DNA of 64,000 bases from Manduca sexta (GCF_014839805.1 NC_051118.1:5882391-5946390); one strand, 5' to 3'. Positions 1 to 12,250 are shown, counted from the stretch's first letter. Notes: generated by a model from the sequence alone, not told the origin. Numbers and translations are program-made.

Positions 1-893
1 ATAATTACTGAATAATAATAAGATCGTCAAGTCAAGGATTGTGAGGTCGTTTATCATGGGCCGACCTATCAGGCCGGTGATTGATAATAAAAATAAATCT
101 GTAAACTTAAAAAACTAAAGATTAAAACCTATATGTGGTCTGCAAAGTGATTATGTTGGTAGACCTTTTTTGACCCGCCTTTGGGCGAAAAGGATCCAAT
201 GTCATTATTTGCTTGACGTTCGATTTACAAATGTCGTGTGTTTAAAATTCATCTATTTTCGGTGCAGCGAAGGCAATGGTATTTTAGACCGTACAGCCAT
301 AAAATTTTATTAAAAGTTTTAAAGAAATATTAATTATTTTTTTCTGTCCACGATGTTAAATTGGTATGTTGTTCATACATCAATTGATAATCAAATACTC
401 CGTAGGATTTATACTTCTAAGCAACTGTATTGTGCAAGCATTGTTTTCTTTTGAAGAATATACCAGTGTAATTATCGGTTATCATGAGACTTTTGTCCCA
501 AGGTGACAAGCGTAAGGCAATGGCTCGCATTATTTTGTAATTAAGGCACCGCGCAGACTGCCGACCTACACCAGAAATACATGACACAAAATGAAGGCAA
601 CGGACTGTCAATATTTTGCTTCAATTTTGTTGAAGCAACTATCAAATAATTATTTTTTGATAGTTTTGATTAATAGAGGCAATGTTCTATATTAAAGTCA
701 AGACAACGAAATATTTTAAGCTTCTTTCTTTACGGTTTTTTTTTTTTTGTGTTTTTGGTACACTAATATTTACCCTCACTTCTTGGCTACAAGGTAAATA
801 TAAAGCGACAGTGCAACCAATATCTGCTTTTTTCTGTAGATTAGTGACGCTAACGGACCAGTTCTGTGGCTGGGCCGTACGCCCACTTTTGTC
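1..893. other. AT-rich intergenic DNA, no gene recognised
   Basis: No convincing coding region. A 10-bp perfect stem (637-646 with 656-665, 9-nt loop) is visible. Positions 482-545 weakly resemble the middle of the LINE-tail-like family seen at 5088 and 14169 (GAGACTT...TGTCCCAAGGTGACAAGCG). Confidence 0.5.
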
Positions 894-1171
894 TACTTAC
901 ACACATACATACACATCATCACGCATTTATCCCCGAAGGCTAAGCAGAGGCGCAACCAGGGCACCCACTTTCCGCCAAGTGTGTTCTGTCCCCGGATGTG
1001 ATAGGGGGCGAGCCTATCGCCATATCACAATATCCAGAACAAATTCCAGACTCCGGGCTGATACTGAGTAGAAAAGCCCAAATTTCACTTTGCCCGACCC
1101 GGGATTCGAACCCAGGACCTCAGAGCGCTGCTGCACCGCGCATGCAGTACAACTACGCCATCGAGGCAGTC
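894..1171 (-). mobile_element. tRNA-derived SINE, family A, near full length
   Basis: On the minus strand the element starts with a tRNA-like head. It has a Pol III A box TGGCGTAGTTG (1150-1160) and a perfect B box GGTTCGAATCC (1102-1112). The body includes a ...CTACTCAGTATCAG... stretch and ends in a TGTATGTATGTGTGTAAG-type tail near 894. The same body recurs at 2820, 12251, 34828, 44428 and 50588, so it is an interspersed family and not a functional tRNA; no cloverleaf acceptor stem closes around the boxes. Open frames reading through it on the plus strand are chance. Confidence 0.85.
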
Positions 1172-2324
1172 TACTTGTTGACTTAAATAACCTTTAAATT
1201 TTTTTAATTTTTTTTGTAGATTGTTTCAGTTGGACAATACTCTGTCTATTCTTTATATCTATTATGGCAACTCCCAATGACGTCTGCGCAGCGCCTTACA
1301 GTTCTGGGTGGCGTTGCTATTTATGGGCAGGCGCGGCGCTTACCAGGCGTGCGCACGCTCATCATTTAGTTGCATAAAAAATATGATAGGATAATCAGGT
1401 TTTCATTGGTCGCAAATTGCATTATGACTGACAATCATTTTTTTTTTATTAATATAAGTAATTTTAAGAATTAGGGTATGTAAGAAAAAATTGGTGAAAT
1501 TTGCCTTTTTTATTTACACTTCCATTGGTTACAACTCACTGATTGACTGGTCCTATGATTAAAGTAATGGAAAATATTCCAAGGATTTTATTATAATTTC
1601 CTTAAACCACAAACCCTGAAAACGTTTATTATGTACGTTTATTAGTAACTTAATAACACTGCAAACATAATAAAAAATTCTCCATAAAAGTCTATCAAAC
1701 ATATTCCTAGTTTCATAAAAGTGCGGTGCGGACCGCGGGAACCCGCTGTTCCCGGGGTTTTAATGCGGGATTTCGTTGAGGGATCGACTGCACGCCGAGG
1801 TGGATTTAAAAATATTATTCAGACGGCTTGCTCCCCTTTGTGGAGGGTTTTAACGACTCGCGTCGGATTTTGTGAATGGAAAAATCAAATTTCAGAAATG
1901 TGTTTCTTTTGAAGATCGGATGTGTTCGTTTTGCTTCTGTATTTATTGGATAATGGGTTAGTATTCGTCTTATGTTAGTGATGTGGGTGGTTTGTATAGC
2001 ATAGGTTTTTTAGGCAGACTAGCTGTTACATTTTACTTCGCAGAGTATCTTTCAAGGAAGTCACAAGTAGCGAAAAGTACTTACTACTAAGAGAATAAGG
2101 AGAGGACGAGTGTTGTGATTAAAGTAGATATTATCGATGGTAGGCTTATTAGCTTAAGCGAGTTATTTCCGAAATTCCGTTTTATATTTATCAGCACATT
2201 TTTGTCCGTTTTTAGAACTCGGACTCAATTTTAAGTCAATTACCCTGTCAGCCGGCGTTATGTATATCCTTAAGCTTCCTTCCGATTTGTAATTTTAAAA
2301 ATACTTAAAATTCCTTGACATTAA
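1172..2324. other. Intergenic DNA with a probable LINE tail and a GC-rich patch
   Basis: Positions 1270-1385 (GGGCAGGCGCGGCGCTTACC... followed by an A-rich end) look like the 3' tail of a lepidopteran non-LTR element on the plus strand. Positions 1718-1800 are a short GC-rich patch with no motif I can name. The rest is AT-rich with no coding signal. Confidence 0.4.
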
Positions 2325-2410
2325 TAAATAATAATAATACCAGCCCTGTATTACATACGTACATGCCATTGCTGGGAACATGACTTACTACAGAGAGGGA
2401 GACATTACAG
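2325..2410 (-). mobile_element. 3' fragment of SINE family B
   Basis: The AATAATAATACCAGCCCTGT start and the following CATTGCTGGG...GAGAGGGA match the tail end of the family B SINE seen complete at 23139-23466, here inverted and 5'-truncated. Confidence 0.55.
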
Positions 2411-2539
2411 TCTTCTAAATATTTTACAAATACACATTACACACACAACGCATTAAAAAGTGAATTCTTTAAACAAAACCGTTTGACAAACTGCGACCAG
2501 CTTTAAATCCAATACAAATATAATAGGTTTAAAAGACAA

Positions 2540-2652
2540 TCTGTACAAACGGCCCCGTTCATGCACAGCTTGTCGGGATTAGCCCGAGTCCCGGAGTCGC
2601 CGGCCCGGCCGAGTCACGGGCCGCGGCGCGGCGCGGTGTGGTGCGGCCCAAA
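2540..2652. other. GC-rich, CpG-dense island
   Basis: A sharp GC island in AT-rich surroundings, containing GGCCCGGCCGAGTCACGGGC and GGCGCGGCGCGG. No open frame of note, no TATA box and no clear initiator. It could be a promoter/5' exon of an unseen gene or a repeat fragment. Confidence 0.35.
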
Positions 2653-2819
2653 TTTAGTTTTGTTTAACGCTTTATCTTCCGCGATTGTCGGATGATTGTC
2701 AAATTATTTTGGATTTATAAAAAAGAGAAAATATGCATTCGGTATACTACACAGCGACACATAAATACAAAAGGAACAGAAAAAGCAAGATGATAGGTAG
2801 TGTGTATCTACTACTACTC

Positions 2820-3080
2820 TCTCTCTTAGACACACACGCACGCACACGCCCACACTCACACTCATGGTTTTTATTCCCGAAAGAGTAGGCAGAGGCACAA
2901 CTGGAGCACCCACTATCCGCCGTTTGTATTCCGTCCCATGGCGAGGAGAGGACGAGCGAGCCCGTCAATGATAAATAGACGAGCGATACTGAGCAGGAAA
3001 AACCTAATATCACTGCCCGACCCGGGAATAGACCTCGATACCTCAGCGCTGCAAATTGTACAACTACTTACGAGGCGGTC
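2820..3080 (-). mobile_element. tRNA-derived SINE, family A, diverged
   Basis: The minus-strand head begins GACCGCCTCGTAAGTAGTTG near 3080 and the body follows family A order to an (AC)-rich tail near 2820-2860. The B box is decayed (GGTCTATTCCC), so this is an old copy. Confidence 0.7.
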
Positions 3081-3843
3081 TATATAGATAATTGTGTAAA
3101 TTATAAGTTGATAAAAAGTTTACTTCACAATAATTTAACGCCATCGATAACCTGCCTCAAAATTATAAGGATCAAAACGACCGCAATCCACGAAGTTTAA
3201 CATCACAAGTCAAGCGAAATCAATAGTAAAATCCATCTCAGCACGTTCCCTAAGAATGGACGCAGACAGACAATAAAATATTGAAGAGTTCAGCGGATTT
3301 GGAGTTTGCAAACGGAATGTAAACTCAAGGTAGGGTTAGATTCTCCGGCGCGAGCGGCAGGTCGATGCGATCACTAACCGTTGCCAAGTCGGTGTTGGAG
3401 GGTTGGGTCGCGTGTAAAATTTTGTAATGAATTAAATGAGCCATGAATAAAGAAAGGGTTGATCTCTATTTAAATATTTGTGTCCATAATGAAGTGTTTT
3501 GTGGAGTTTAAGTAACATTAATAATTCCATGTCTATAAGAGGTTATATAATATAATTTGTTGTATTCATTAGTAAAACTGCTATTTTGAGGTAAAATTTA
3601 AATTAAATAACTTCTCGAGAGTCGCTTGAGCCATTTTTGACGGTCAGATTTATAGCCTTATAACAGATCTGTTATTTGCAATAATTATACGTAATTATTG
3701 CTTAATAAGTTACCCTGTTGGAACACGCGCAATAATGGGATATTTCGTCCGCGTTGGTGTATACGAGTTTTTTGGCCGATATGATTGTAGTAAGCAATAC
3801 TTGCTCCATTTAAATGAGGGTTAAGAGGAAACACTGTCGTCTA
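3081..3843. other. Intergenic DNA, nothing recognised
   Basis: AT-rich sequence without a coding signal or repeat I can name. Confidence 0.4.
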
Positions 3844-4137
3844 TCTATACTATATAATACGGAAGAGTTTGTTTGAAGAGCTTATCTCAGGAACTACGAA
3901 ACCGATTTAGAAATTTTGCATTAATAATAATAATATTGTGATTGCTCACGACACAAGCGAAGCTTAGTATATATCATATAATGTAAACAGTTATTGTAAA
4001 TTATATTGTTATGTATAGCAAAATGCTTTGTGTTTAAGTTAATTTTTCTTATATAGCAACATTAATCCTGATCTATATAGTCCAGTTTTTATCCCGGAAA
4101 AAGTTTGTCACGCCGGCGTAACGCAGGCAAAAACTAA
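3844..4137 (+). mobile_element. Non-autonomous Helitron, degraded
   Basis: Starts with TCTATACTATATAATACGG after an A, matching the TC...AATATTATAAA 5' end typical of short lepidopteran Helitrons. It ends TTATCCCGGAAAAAG...ACGCCGGCGTAACGCAGGC followed by CTAA|T (4134-4137), which fits the Helitron CTRR 3' end inserted at A^T. No transposase is encoded. Confidence 0.55.
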
Positions 4138-5087
4138 TACCTAATAAATACATCATTTATTTCCACACCTACGTGATAAAATTCTTGGGCTTCGAGTCGC
4201 CCTTGCAGAGTAATTGTGGAAAATAAACAAGGTTTTCCGTAGAATAGGAACTTATATTTTAATAGATTTAACACGTTAGACAACCGTATTAGACTAGCAC
4301 ACATTGCTTAGTAACAGTACATTGTTATTTCACTCCAAATACAATAATTCTAAAAGATACATACTGTTTCGCGGCCAGTTTACATTACATTATTAAAAAG
4401 GCTTTGTATTTGTCTATGCAAACCTCAACAAAAATGAAAGAAAGAATAATTTATAGTAATAAAATATTTCAAAATATGTTTCGTAAAATAAAACCCAATA
4501 GGAACCCATTGGCTTTTACTTTACGAAATATATTTGAAGGCCTGAGTATAATTAACGAGTCGTTCCTAATGCAGAATATATTGAAGTTAATATCATTATA
4601 ATGTTTACAGCCATTAATTTTATGGTATCAAGAATTTAAAATTACTGTTATTAAATTCTATTGAAATTGTGTATTCATTTAAGCGAATTACTAAGTAATA
4701 TCTATGATAATATTAGGTGTTTAACTAATGAATATTATTAAAAGTAATTATGAGGAATTAATAATTTTAAACCTAATCTATATTTCTTTACTATTATATA
4801 AACTTGAATAGTTTGTTTAGTCGCGCTAATCTCAGGGACTCATGGTTCGAATTGAAAAATTATATTAGTGTTGGATAGCTCATTTATCGAGGAAGGCTAT
4901 AGGTTATATAACATCACGCTATAACCAATAGGCTATAGGAGTGGAGCATTAATAAAAAATGTTGCAAAAACGGGGAAATTTTATTCCCTTTTGAGAGTTT
5001 CAGTTGCGTGCGTTGCGTAAATGATTAAAATTATGCAATAAATGTTTATGACGGAATTGTTCCTCTTAAAAAGTTATAAAATGTTTA
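4138..5087. other. Intergenic DNA with a Helitron-like fragment
   Basis: Positions about 4785-4935 (ACTATTATATAAACTTGAATAG..., then CGCTAATCTCAGGGACT) match the 5' half and interior of the Helitron-like family. The remainder is AT-rich and unassigned. The 65-codon frame at 4404-4601 is low-complexity and is not called as a gene. Confidence 0.4.
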
Positions 5088-5455
5088 CTGGTGGTAGGTC
5101 TCTCATACGTGAGAGTCCTGAGTAGGTATCATGGCAATGTCGTTTTCTGCCGCCAAGTAGCAGTGTCTATTCACTGTTGTGTCCCGATTTGAAGGACATT
5201 GTAGCCAGTGTAACTACTGGACATAATGAGACTTAACATCTCATGTCTCAGGGTGGCGAGCGCGGTGGAATACCAAACAATACTTTGTAATTTAAAGTGT
5301 TAGGTGATGTTTCTACAGTTTATGGGCGGTTGTATCGCTTACGATCAGGCGAACGGCAAGCTTGTCTCGTCATTCAAAGAAACAAAAAAATAAAAAAATA
5401 ACCATCAGGCGAACGGCAAGATCTTCTCGTTATTCAAAGAAATAAAAAAAATACT
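5088..5455 (+). mobile_element. Interspersed retroelement tail, family C, with a duplicated 3' end
   Basis: Begins CTGGTGGTAGGTCTCTCATACG and runs through AATACCAAACAATACTTTG to an ATCAGGCGAACGGCAAG...ATTCAAAG end with an A-rich tail (to about 5400). The last about 50 bp (ATCAGGCGAACGGCAAG plus A-rich tail) is then repeated at 5401-5455. Colinear copies lie at 14169-14442 and, truncated, at 38455-38540 and 43905-44025. This looks like a LINE 3' UTR or a SINE mobilised by one; the class is uncertain. Confidence 0.7.
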
Positions 5456-5964
5456 AACTATGCAAGCTCACTTTCGTTGACAAGAAGTAAGTACGTATTA
5501 GGGAAAAATGTAGGTATATTTTAACCTGGTCACACTTCATGCCAGTGAAGAGGCCACAAAGTTATTTTTATTTATGTATATGAGGTATCCGATAGTATTG
5601 TATATTGAAATATTATTTTCCTTGTTGATGTTTAACCATGTAGATTTTTGAATATATGAATATCGTATGTAATACGGATTTTACGACATTTAACGCAGTA
5701 TCAAATATTCCACTCAAGGGAATAGCTATCTTTGCATACATACTTACATATTAAGAGGTATGTGTGTGATTGTTACAAAACATCACTCAAAGTGACGAGT
5801 CACTAATTTGTGAGTGTTGTGTACTCCTATAATTGGCACACACATCAGAATGTGACTTTACTACTTTTATTATAAACCACAAATGTGTGTACTGTTGGGG
5901 AGCCATATATAAATAAATAAATAAATATAAGGATTAAACAGCTAATAATTTTTTCTAGTGATAG
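5456..5964. other. Intergenic DNA with an (AAAT)n microsatellite
   Basis: A short (AAAT) microsatellite lies at 5909-5926. Nothing else is recognised. Confidence 0.5.
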
Positions 5965-6180
5965 AATATATTTTATATCCGCGCGGATGGCGACCACCGT
6001 CCACAAAGTGTTAAAACCCGCCATAGTGGCCCAAGTAAGTGTGTCGCGTTCCGGGATCAGCTTGTATATATCTGCTTCCAAGCGACTGTCGAGCGGTAAT
6101 CATCTCTCGTCAGTCGACATTCTATTGGACCCCACCTCACTTACCTTCAGGTGCAGTGGTCACTGTCTTGTCCGTATAAA
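5965..6180 (-). mobile_element. Interspersed repeat, family D
   Basis: Read on the minus strand it runs ...GACCCCACTGCACC... through TCGACTGACGAGAGATGATT, GATCCCGGAACGCGACAC and TGGGCCACTATGGCGGGTTT to a GGATATAAAATATAT-type end. The same string recurs on the plus strand at 25069, 41785 and 42775. The overlapping frames on both strands are by-products of this repeat. The class is unknown; there is no obvious inverted repeat or Pol III box. Confidence 0.75.
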
Positions 6181-6679
6181 AAAAAATAAACACGATATCT
6201 TGCACGCTGCTCTGTCTCAAAGGTTTTTCTGGTATAAAAGTCTAGTCACACTCAAGTCTGAGTGAGAATATTGTAATATTAACTTTAGCAATATACATTT
6301 TTATTAACCGACTCCAAAAAAAGTAGGAAGTTCTGAATTCGGCTGTATTTTTTTTTGTCACCGACTCCAAAATTAGTACCCAGTATATAAGTAATATTAA
6401 ATATTTTTTTTGGTTTTTAATGGTTTTTGAAGGCGGTTTATTTGTTAATAATAATTATTATAAAACAGTTAAGTATTAACAAACAGCACTCGCTCAAGCT
6501 GATTCAGTGAGCTAAGTTAATTTGTTGAGCATAACTAAATCCAATAACACTGGGCAGCGTCGATTACGCGGCCCAGTGAGTGTGAAATCAATGTTGTACG
6601 CCACAAGTGATGTATGTGAAACGCAACGCGCTAGAGAAAAACATGGTGGTAGTGAAATATGGACTTTTTTATGGTACCA
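6181..6679. other. Intergenic DNA with a CCGACTCC-type repeat
   Basis: Positions 6305-6375 contain ACCGACTCCAAAAAAAGTAG...TTCGGCTGTATTTTTTTT, a short repeat common in Lepidoptera (from memory). It is repeated imperfectly just downstream (CACCGACTCCAAAATTAG). Confidence 0.45.
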
Positions 6680-6962
6680 GCTGACCCGACAGACGTTGTC
6701 CCGTCTTAACTATGAATTTGCAGCGCGCATTCTGTCAATCGCTGACAGTTATTTCAAACAATTGAGAGTTATATAAAATTAATACTGTCGTTAAGTTTTC
6801 TTAAATTTTCCAATTTTCCGTGCTTTTTTTTTGATTTTTTTCTTTCATGAGAACCTTCTCCTGACAATAACAAACACAACAAAAAATTTGTGAATTCAGT
6901 CCAGCCGTTCACGCGTGATGGCGTGACCAAGGGAAATAGGGATTCATTTTTATACATATAGA
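6680..6962. mobile_element. Interspersed repeat, family F
   Basis: Shares GACGTTGTCCCGTCTTAACTATG, GCATTCTGTCAATCGCTGAC, CCTTCTCCTGACAATAAC and CCAAGGGAAATAG in the same order with 27846-28455. It is an interspersed element of unknown class; no open frame is conserved between the copies. Confidence 0.6.
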
Positions 6963-7389
6963 TTAGTGTTATATAGGTATTAATGTGTGGTAGTGAAATA
7001 TGGACTTTTCTTTATGGTAATAATAATGATATTGGGTCGTAATTGTTATTTCTTTAAATAATAATGCTATAAATGTTTTTTAAAAGATACAATTTATAGA
7101 AAATTAAATATAAATAATAATAATAACACATATTATCTTTCTATGTGCAGTGTACTTTTGGAAACAACTTATTTTGGAAATAATTATTTTTACTTTGCAC
7201 CCATTTAATTAATCAATGGTGGGTGTGATATTGAACCCACGGTATAGCATTTTTTTTATTAGCGTAGTGGTATGAAACAGATAGGTTCGATCTTCGTCAG
7301 AGCAGTCATTTTAGGTTCTACTACTCAGTAATAAGCCCGTGCCCGGTAAAATAAATAATTATGTATTAATTCCATACAAGATTGTACGC
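6963..7389. other. Intergenic DNA, nothing recognised
   Basis: AT-rich; no coding signal seen. Confidence 0.4.
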
Positions 7390-7545
7390 CAAAATGAAAC
7401 TAGTTTTCTGATTTTATCGTGGTTTTTTATATTATAATTATTTCCCGACGTTTCGAAGACTAGTTTTCGTGGTCCCGGGGATGGACTGAGGTGTTGGTCA
7501 TCCGAAAATTCAACGTCACAATATCTATCTACATTTTACTATTAT
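7390..7545 (+). mobile_element. Interspersed repeat, family E
   Basis: Contains CTGATTTTATCGTGGTTTTT, CCCGACGTTTCGAAGACTAG, a GTGGTCCCGGGG block and GACTGAGGTGTTGGTCATCC in the family E order. Related copies are at 14890, 18110, 32853 and 39728. Confidence 0.7.
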
Positions 7546-7559
7546 ACAAAATATTAGCT

Positions 7560-7865
7560 TTTTAATTAGCTAGTAACGCTCCGTTCAGGCTTCCGTTCCG
7601 CTCAGAAGCCCCCGCGCACCGAAGGACGCCCTCGGCGTCTACGGCAGCGTGAGGCCAACTACACACTGCCGTCCATCCCGGGGGTCAACCGACAAATGTG
7701 CAAAAATGCCCAGAAATGCACTAGGGCAGACAGCCCCCTGCTGCCCGCCGACGACCCTCTTTGTGGCCCCTATTAGTCGCCTCTTACGACAGGCAGGGGA
7801 TACCGTGGTGGAATTCTCCAAACGCCCCCATTCCACAGGGCGGAGAGGATATAATCCTACGTTAT
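7560..7865. mobile_element. GC-rich interspersed repeat, class uncertain
   Basis: A GC-rich block containing CCCCTATTAGTCGCCTCTTA, CGACAGGCAGGGGATACCGT and CACAGGGCGGAGAGG, strings I associate from memory with abundant lepidopteran LINE-related repeats. Both strands are open for about 65-72 codons, which fits GC-richness more than coding. No known domain is visible. Confidence 0.45.
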
Positions 7866-9302
7866 AGTTGCAGCTAAACTACGCTTCCCGGTCCTTTAGT
7901 AATATTTTGCTAATTATAACTAAATTAATTTACAATGTAACAGTTAAAACAAAAAAAGTAGGGCATTATATGCAAAAACAAACTCAACGTGGCAGTAGGT
8001 CTGGCGCGGGCAAATTGGTACTTAGCGCCAGGTCTTACGAGTGCCACTACGGATTGCGCCACGCTGACGCGCTACGTGTTCTGTTCCAAATATAAATTTC
8101 AATCTGCACTCAGGCTAGTTAAAAAGTTTTGAACAAATTTATACTTTTAATTCGCATTAAATTTTATGTTTTGTTATTAGCGGAAGAAAGTCTAAATCCC
8201 GTGACGCATTAATGTGTAATTAAATAAATTAATATTTTTTTATGTAAATTATTTTACCAGATATTTTGTAATAAATATTTAAAAATTTATTCACATTACA
8301 ACTTAAATTTATAATTGAATATTAATAATTCATTCAAAATAAATAATATTAAAATCTGGCATTATACTGTAGCAGTTACCGACTCTGGCGCGAGCAAATT
8401 AGCCACTCGAGGCATCTCGCACAAAGTGCCACTAGTCTGCCAGTGATGCACCTTCAATGCACTCCTTGTTCAGATTTTTATATTTTATTTTTTGTGAGTA
8501 CATTGTTGGCTGGAATCGTGTTGGAATAGAATGAGTTTATTCTGGAACTTGACTATTGCAACGCTGTAGAAACGCTGCATTGGTACCAAAAATCGTCAGT
8601 TTTCCCTTTTGGCTGTTGTGTTTACAGCTCAATATTGGTTGTACTTGATTCTCACAGCTTAAGCGCCCGTTCAACTGAGAGCGGTTTTAAGTTAACAATC
8701 TCAGAAAGTATTTATACTTTATTTTGTTTGTGACCATCGCATTGATTGCTCTTGATTGTGGATGTTTATGGAAAGCATAATTTTTTTTTTATTATTAGGT
8801 AAGTAACCTAATTGCTCTTTTGCCTACGATATAACTACAGTGATACTATATCGGTATATGTATAGCTCATGAACCATAAATCTCTCTGCCATAGAGAAAC
8901 TAGCGACAAAAGTGGCACTTGCGGAGTGTGAAACATCGTCCTGCGATATTTCATACTTCCGAGCTGAAGCTGACGTTGCGGTAGACTGGGCCGTACTTGA
9001 ACTGTGTAAAAGGGGGTGTGACCCCCCATTATTATAAGTTTATTTTATCATATTTATTTTTAATAAAAAACGTTCTCCATCATTACACACATTTCTTATT
9101 ACTAATATAAGGTACTAATGTCACATTCCGATGTGTGTATTAATTAAAGGAGTACACAACACTCGCAATATTTGTATATTATATGATGTCTGATTTGTAA
9201 TAATCAAATTTAATTATTAGAAGATTTGGCTTAATTTTCATAGCCAAATACAGTCAATAATAAAGCACAACAATTGCATTATAATTCACAATTATAATCG
9301 TT
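7866..9302. other. Intergenic DNA with a diverged local repeat pair
   Basis: Two similar stretches, 7985-8060 and 8375-8450, share GTCTGGCGCG(G/A)GCAAATT and GTGCCACTA about 390 bp apart, suggesting an old duplication or two copies of one element. The rest is unassigned, including 8800-9040. Confidence 0.4.
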
Positions 9303-9500
9303 CAATTTAACGGTGAAGAAAACGTCGTGGGGTAATCTACATACCTGAGATATCTCAAAAAATAATTTCGAAAGTATGTTAAGTCTGCCAACCCGCATTA
9401 GGCCAAAATGATGAACTAAACCTTAAACCCTTTCAGTAGAGGAAGCCCGTGCTCAGCAGTGAGCAGTATATAATTAAGGGTCGGTAATATTATTATTAAA
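9303..9500 (+). mobile_element. SINE family B, 5'-truncated
   Basis: Matches the 3' two thirds of the complete copy at 23139: AACGGTGAAGAAAACGTCGT, CGAAAGTATGTTAAGTCTGC, AGTAGAGGAAGCCCGTGCTC, then a (TAT/ATT)n tail at 9485-9500. The Pol III head is missing. Confidence 0.75.
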
Positions 9501-11969
9501 TAAGCTTCACTAACTCCGGCTCTGGAAGGAGGCGCTACATGTAAAAAATGGAAAGTAAACACCCTCAGGCGAGAGGACGAGAGTACTCGTCGAGACGCAG
9601 TATACCGCTCATTAATCGTTGTTTCCGTGGAATATTCTGGAAGCGCTGCACGAGTGGGTGATTTGTGACCCAATTTCTGAGTAGTTATGGGTATGATAAA
9701 TGGAATAAAATTGTATTGCTACTAAATTACATAGCTGGTATAACGCCTCTGCCTATCCTTAAAAAGAAAAAGACATGGTATTAATGGCGTAATAATTGAA
9801 ATCATTTTTTGTCTGTACGTGTAACTATAAATTAAAAAATACGATATATTAAAACATTCAGGTTAGTTTTTCTTTTTTAATGTGGTTGAATGTTATAAAA
9901 TTACCCGCGATATATTAAAAAAAAAAAAAACATTTTGAAAAAAGAATCGCAATTCTTTCCTTTGAGACATTTTAATACACGTATTCCAACGCGGGCGCGT
10001 AACAAAGTGATATATATTGAATAAAATGAGCCTTGTGTTGTTCTATTTGGGTGTTATTTACATAAAAACTCTTCTGAACTTTACCAATTCGGGCAAGTTT
10101 GTCCGTTATGACACGTTCGAGAAGTTTCCGTGCCTTCGCCGAACGGAATAATTGAATAATCTCTTTGTGACATTTTTGGGGCAATTATGTGTTGAATATA
10201 AGGAAAAATTGGTGAAGGAATATTTTTGTATTTTTACTAGTTTTAACAATCAGAAAATATGTTTTTTTTACGTTGAATTTTTTTATGATGAGAATGCAAA
10301 ATAAAGTATTCTTTAGGGTTAGTAAAATACCGTAAAGTTTTTTGTTTCGTCCCATCCCCCATTTCTCTTTCAAGATTAGTAAATACCACTGGATTATGGG
10401 TTCAAGAATCAACTGACCACTTGGTCAGTTTTTTGTATTTTGTAGCTCATGCATACTGGATGACCGCATCCAAAAACCACCAGCTCCAAACAAAAATTAA
10501 AAAACGTTCATATCAAATAGGTTGATTAAAACAAAACAATAAAATACATACTGAAAAAAAGATTTTCTCATACATACCTATATATACATTTCTCATACAT
10601 TCTCATATATACCTTTTACCCGCGTATTTTACCCGTGTGCGCGAAAGTGTGCGCAAAGAGCCGTCTCTTTGTCGGGTATTCGGCGCTCTGTTTATCCCTC
10701 ATTCGGTGTAAGGGCTGTGCGTAATTTGCGAGTTAATGATGTTCTTTTTTTACAGCAAACCCTTTGTAAGGGTTTTCGCTACGCCCTTGGGGTGGTTTAA
10801 TTTTTAGTGCTTTTGATTTTGCATGGGGTTGATTGTGTGCTATTGTTTTTGATTGCGACGGAAATTTAAGTATGGTGTAATACTGGAATAAAACTTCGGA
10901 ATCATAAATGGAAACAATAATAAAAATGGTGCAAATTTCTTCACATATGTAGTACATACCCACTTTCTGCCCTATGCATCCCATGATTTGATAGGGGTCA
11001 AGTCTATCGTTTTTCTTCATGAATAATATAAATATAATCAATGATTTAGCAATTTAGCGGCATAAAGGCAGACACCGCTGTAGAGGAACAGATGGTTGCG
11101 TTCCTCTATGAAAGGGTAAGATTCCCAGTTAGGCAAATGTTGAGCCTGACCGGCCGCGGCCCCTCCGACGGTTTCTATTCGGAGGTGGTATATCGCACTC
11201 ATAATAAAATAATGACCTATTTCAAAATTGTTAATTTGTAGCAGTCGTCGGAAAACTAATTTTTGTTTGCTACCTTTTTATTTGAAGTTGCTATAAAATT
11301 GAGCTTATTAAAGATAGGTACAAAATGAAATCTATAGCATGAAAAAAGGGAAAAAGCTAAAAGGTCGCAAACAGAAATTGGTTGTTTGACGATTCCCGCA
11401 AATTGGCAATTTTGGAATGGGTCATTATTTTATTAATAGTGCGATACATGCAGCGCGTTCCGCAAATTCTGCCATCGCAATCCAGTATCGTCTATCGCCA
11501 TCTAGTGATAATTGCTGTGCGTTATCACCACAGTGCCAATGCATCGATCATCTTGCAGTTCCGGTGATTTTGACGAGATGGCGGTATATATTAATTGTGC
11601 ACCCACAATACACTTACTTCAAAGGCATCATCCAAGTAGCAAGACTCAAAATGTTCTCACAAACGGTGAAATTTATACGACACAATGAAATGCTTAGATT
11701 ATTCAAGACAGGCGCAACTATTCCGCTCCAGTCTTGTATATGGGACATCGAAATGGGACGTGCAACCGAGAGACGGGAATGCATACAATATTAAGTTATG
11801 TATGAGCTGTCACGGGTGTTATGTGGATTATATTATGGAACTGTTTGTTGATTTAAATGGTTAAATGGAGTAGGATTGTAGAAAGATATTTTATCTAAGG
11901 CCTCTAGAGTAAATACGGCGACGTTGGTCGTTTTAAGACGGTTTATATAATAAATGATATCAGTTATAT
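9501..11969. other. Intergenic DNA with a diverged SINE A fragment
   Basis: Positions about 10950-11012 (CACTTTCTGCCCTATGCATC... GATAGGGGTCAAGTCTATCG) resemble an inverted, diverged family A SINE body. Positions 10560-10620 hold a loose TCTCATACAT/TATATA simple repeat. Frames at 9972-10412 and 11382-11794 show no domain or splice context and are not called. Confidence 0.4.
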
Positions 11970-12192
11970 ACTGACCCAATGCTGCACTGGCCTACTCTAG
12001 TATCGAGAGGGATTAGGCCTTAGTCCACCACGCTGGCCTAGTGTTAAGTGTTATTGTTTTCCGTCATAGTTAAAGTAAGCAATAACTCACAAAGAATACA
12101 CAACTTTAGGAAAGTCAGAGGTGTGTTTGGGTTTTGAACCTGCGAGCATTCGTCTCGGCAATCCGTACCACACTCAACTAGTCCATCGCTGC
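11970..12192 (-). mobile_element. SINE family B with an internal deletion
   Basis: Contains GAGAGGGATTAGGCCTTAGT and CCACCACGCTGGCCTAGTG, jumps directly to TTCCGTCATAGTTAAAG, and ends with CATTCGTCTCGGCAATCCGT and the head complement CAACTAGTCCATCGCTG. About 70 bp of the central body are absent. Confidence 0.75.
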
Positions 12193-12250
12193 TAGATCTA
12201 TTATAGAGCATCTGCTCTTAATCGTCGAGTAATAGTACACTACTATAAAA

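Noticed and set aside
1102..1171. Possible tRNA gene (perfect A and B boxes)
   Set aside because: The boxes belong to a dispersed SINE head. Several similar copies exist and no acceptor-stem pairing or clean cloverleaf is visible.
7639..7867. Overlapping 65- and 72-codon frames in a GC-rich block
   Set aside because: The block contains strings typical of abundant lepidopteran repeats, and both strands being open reflects GC content.
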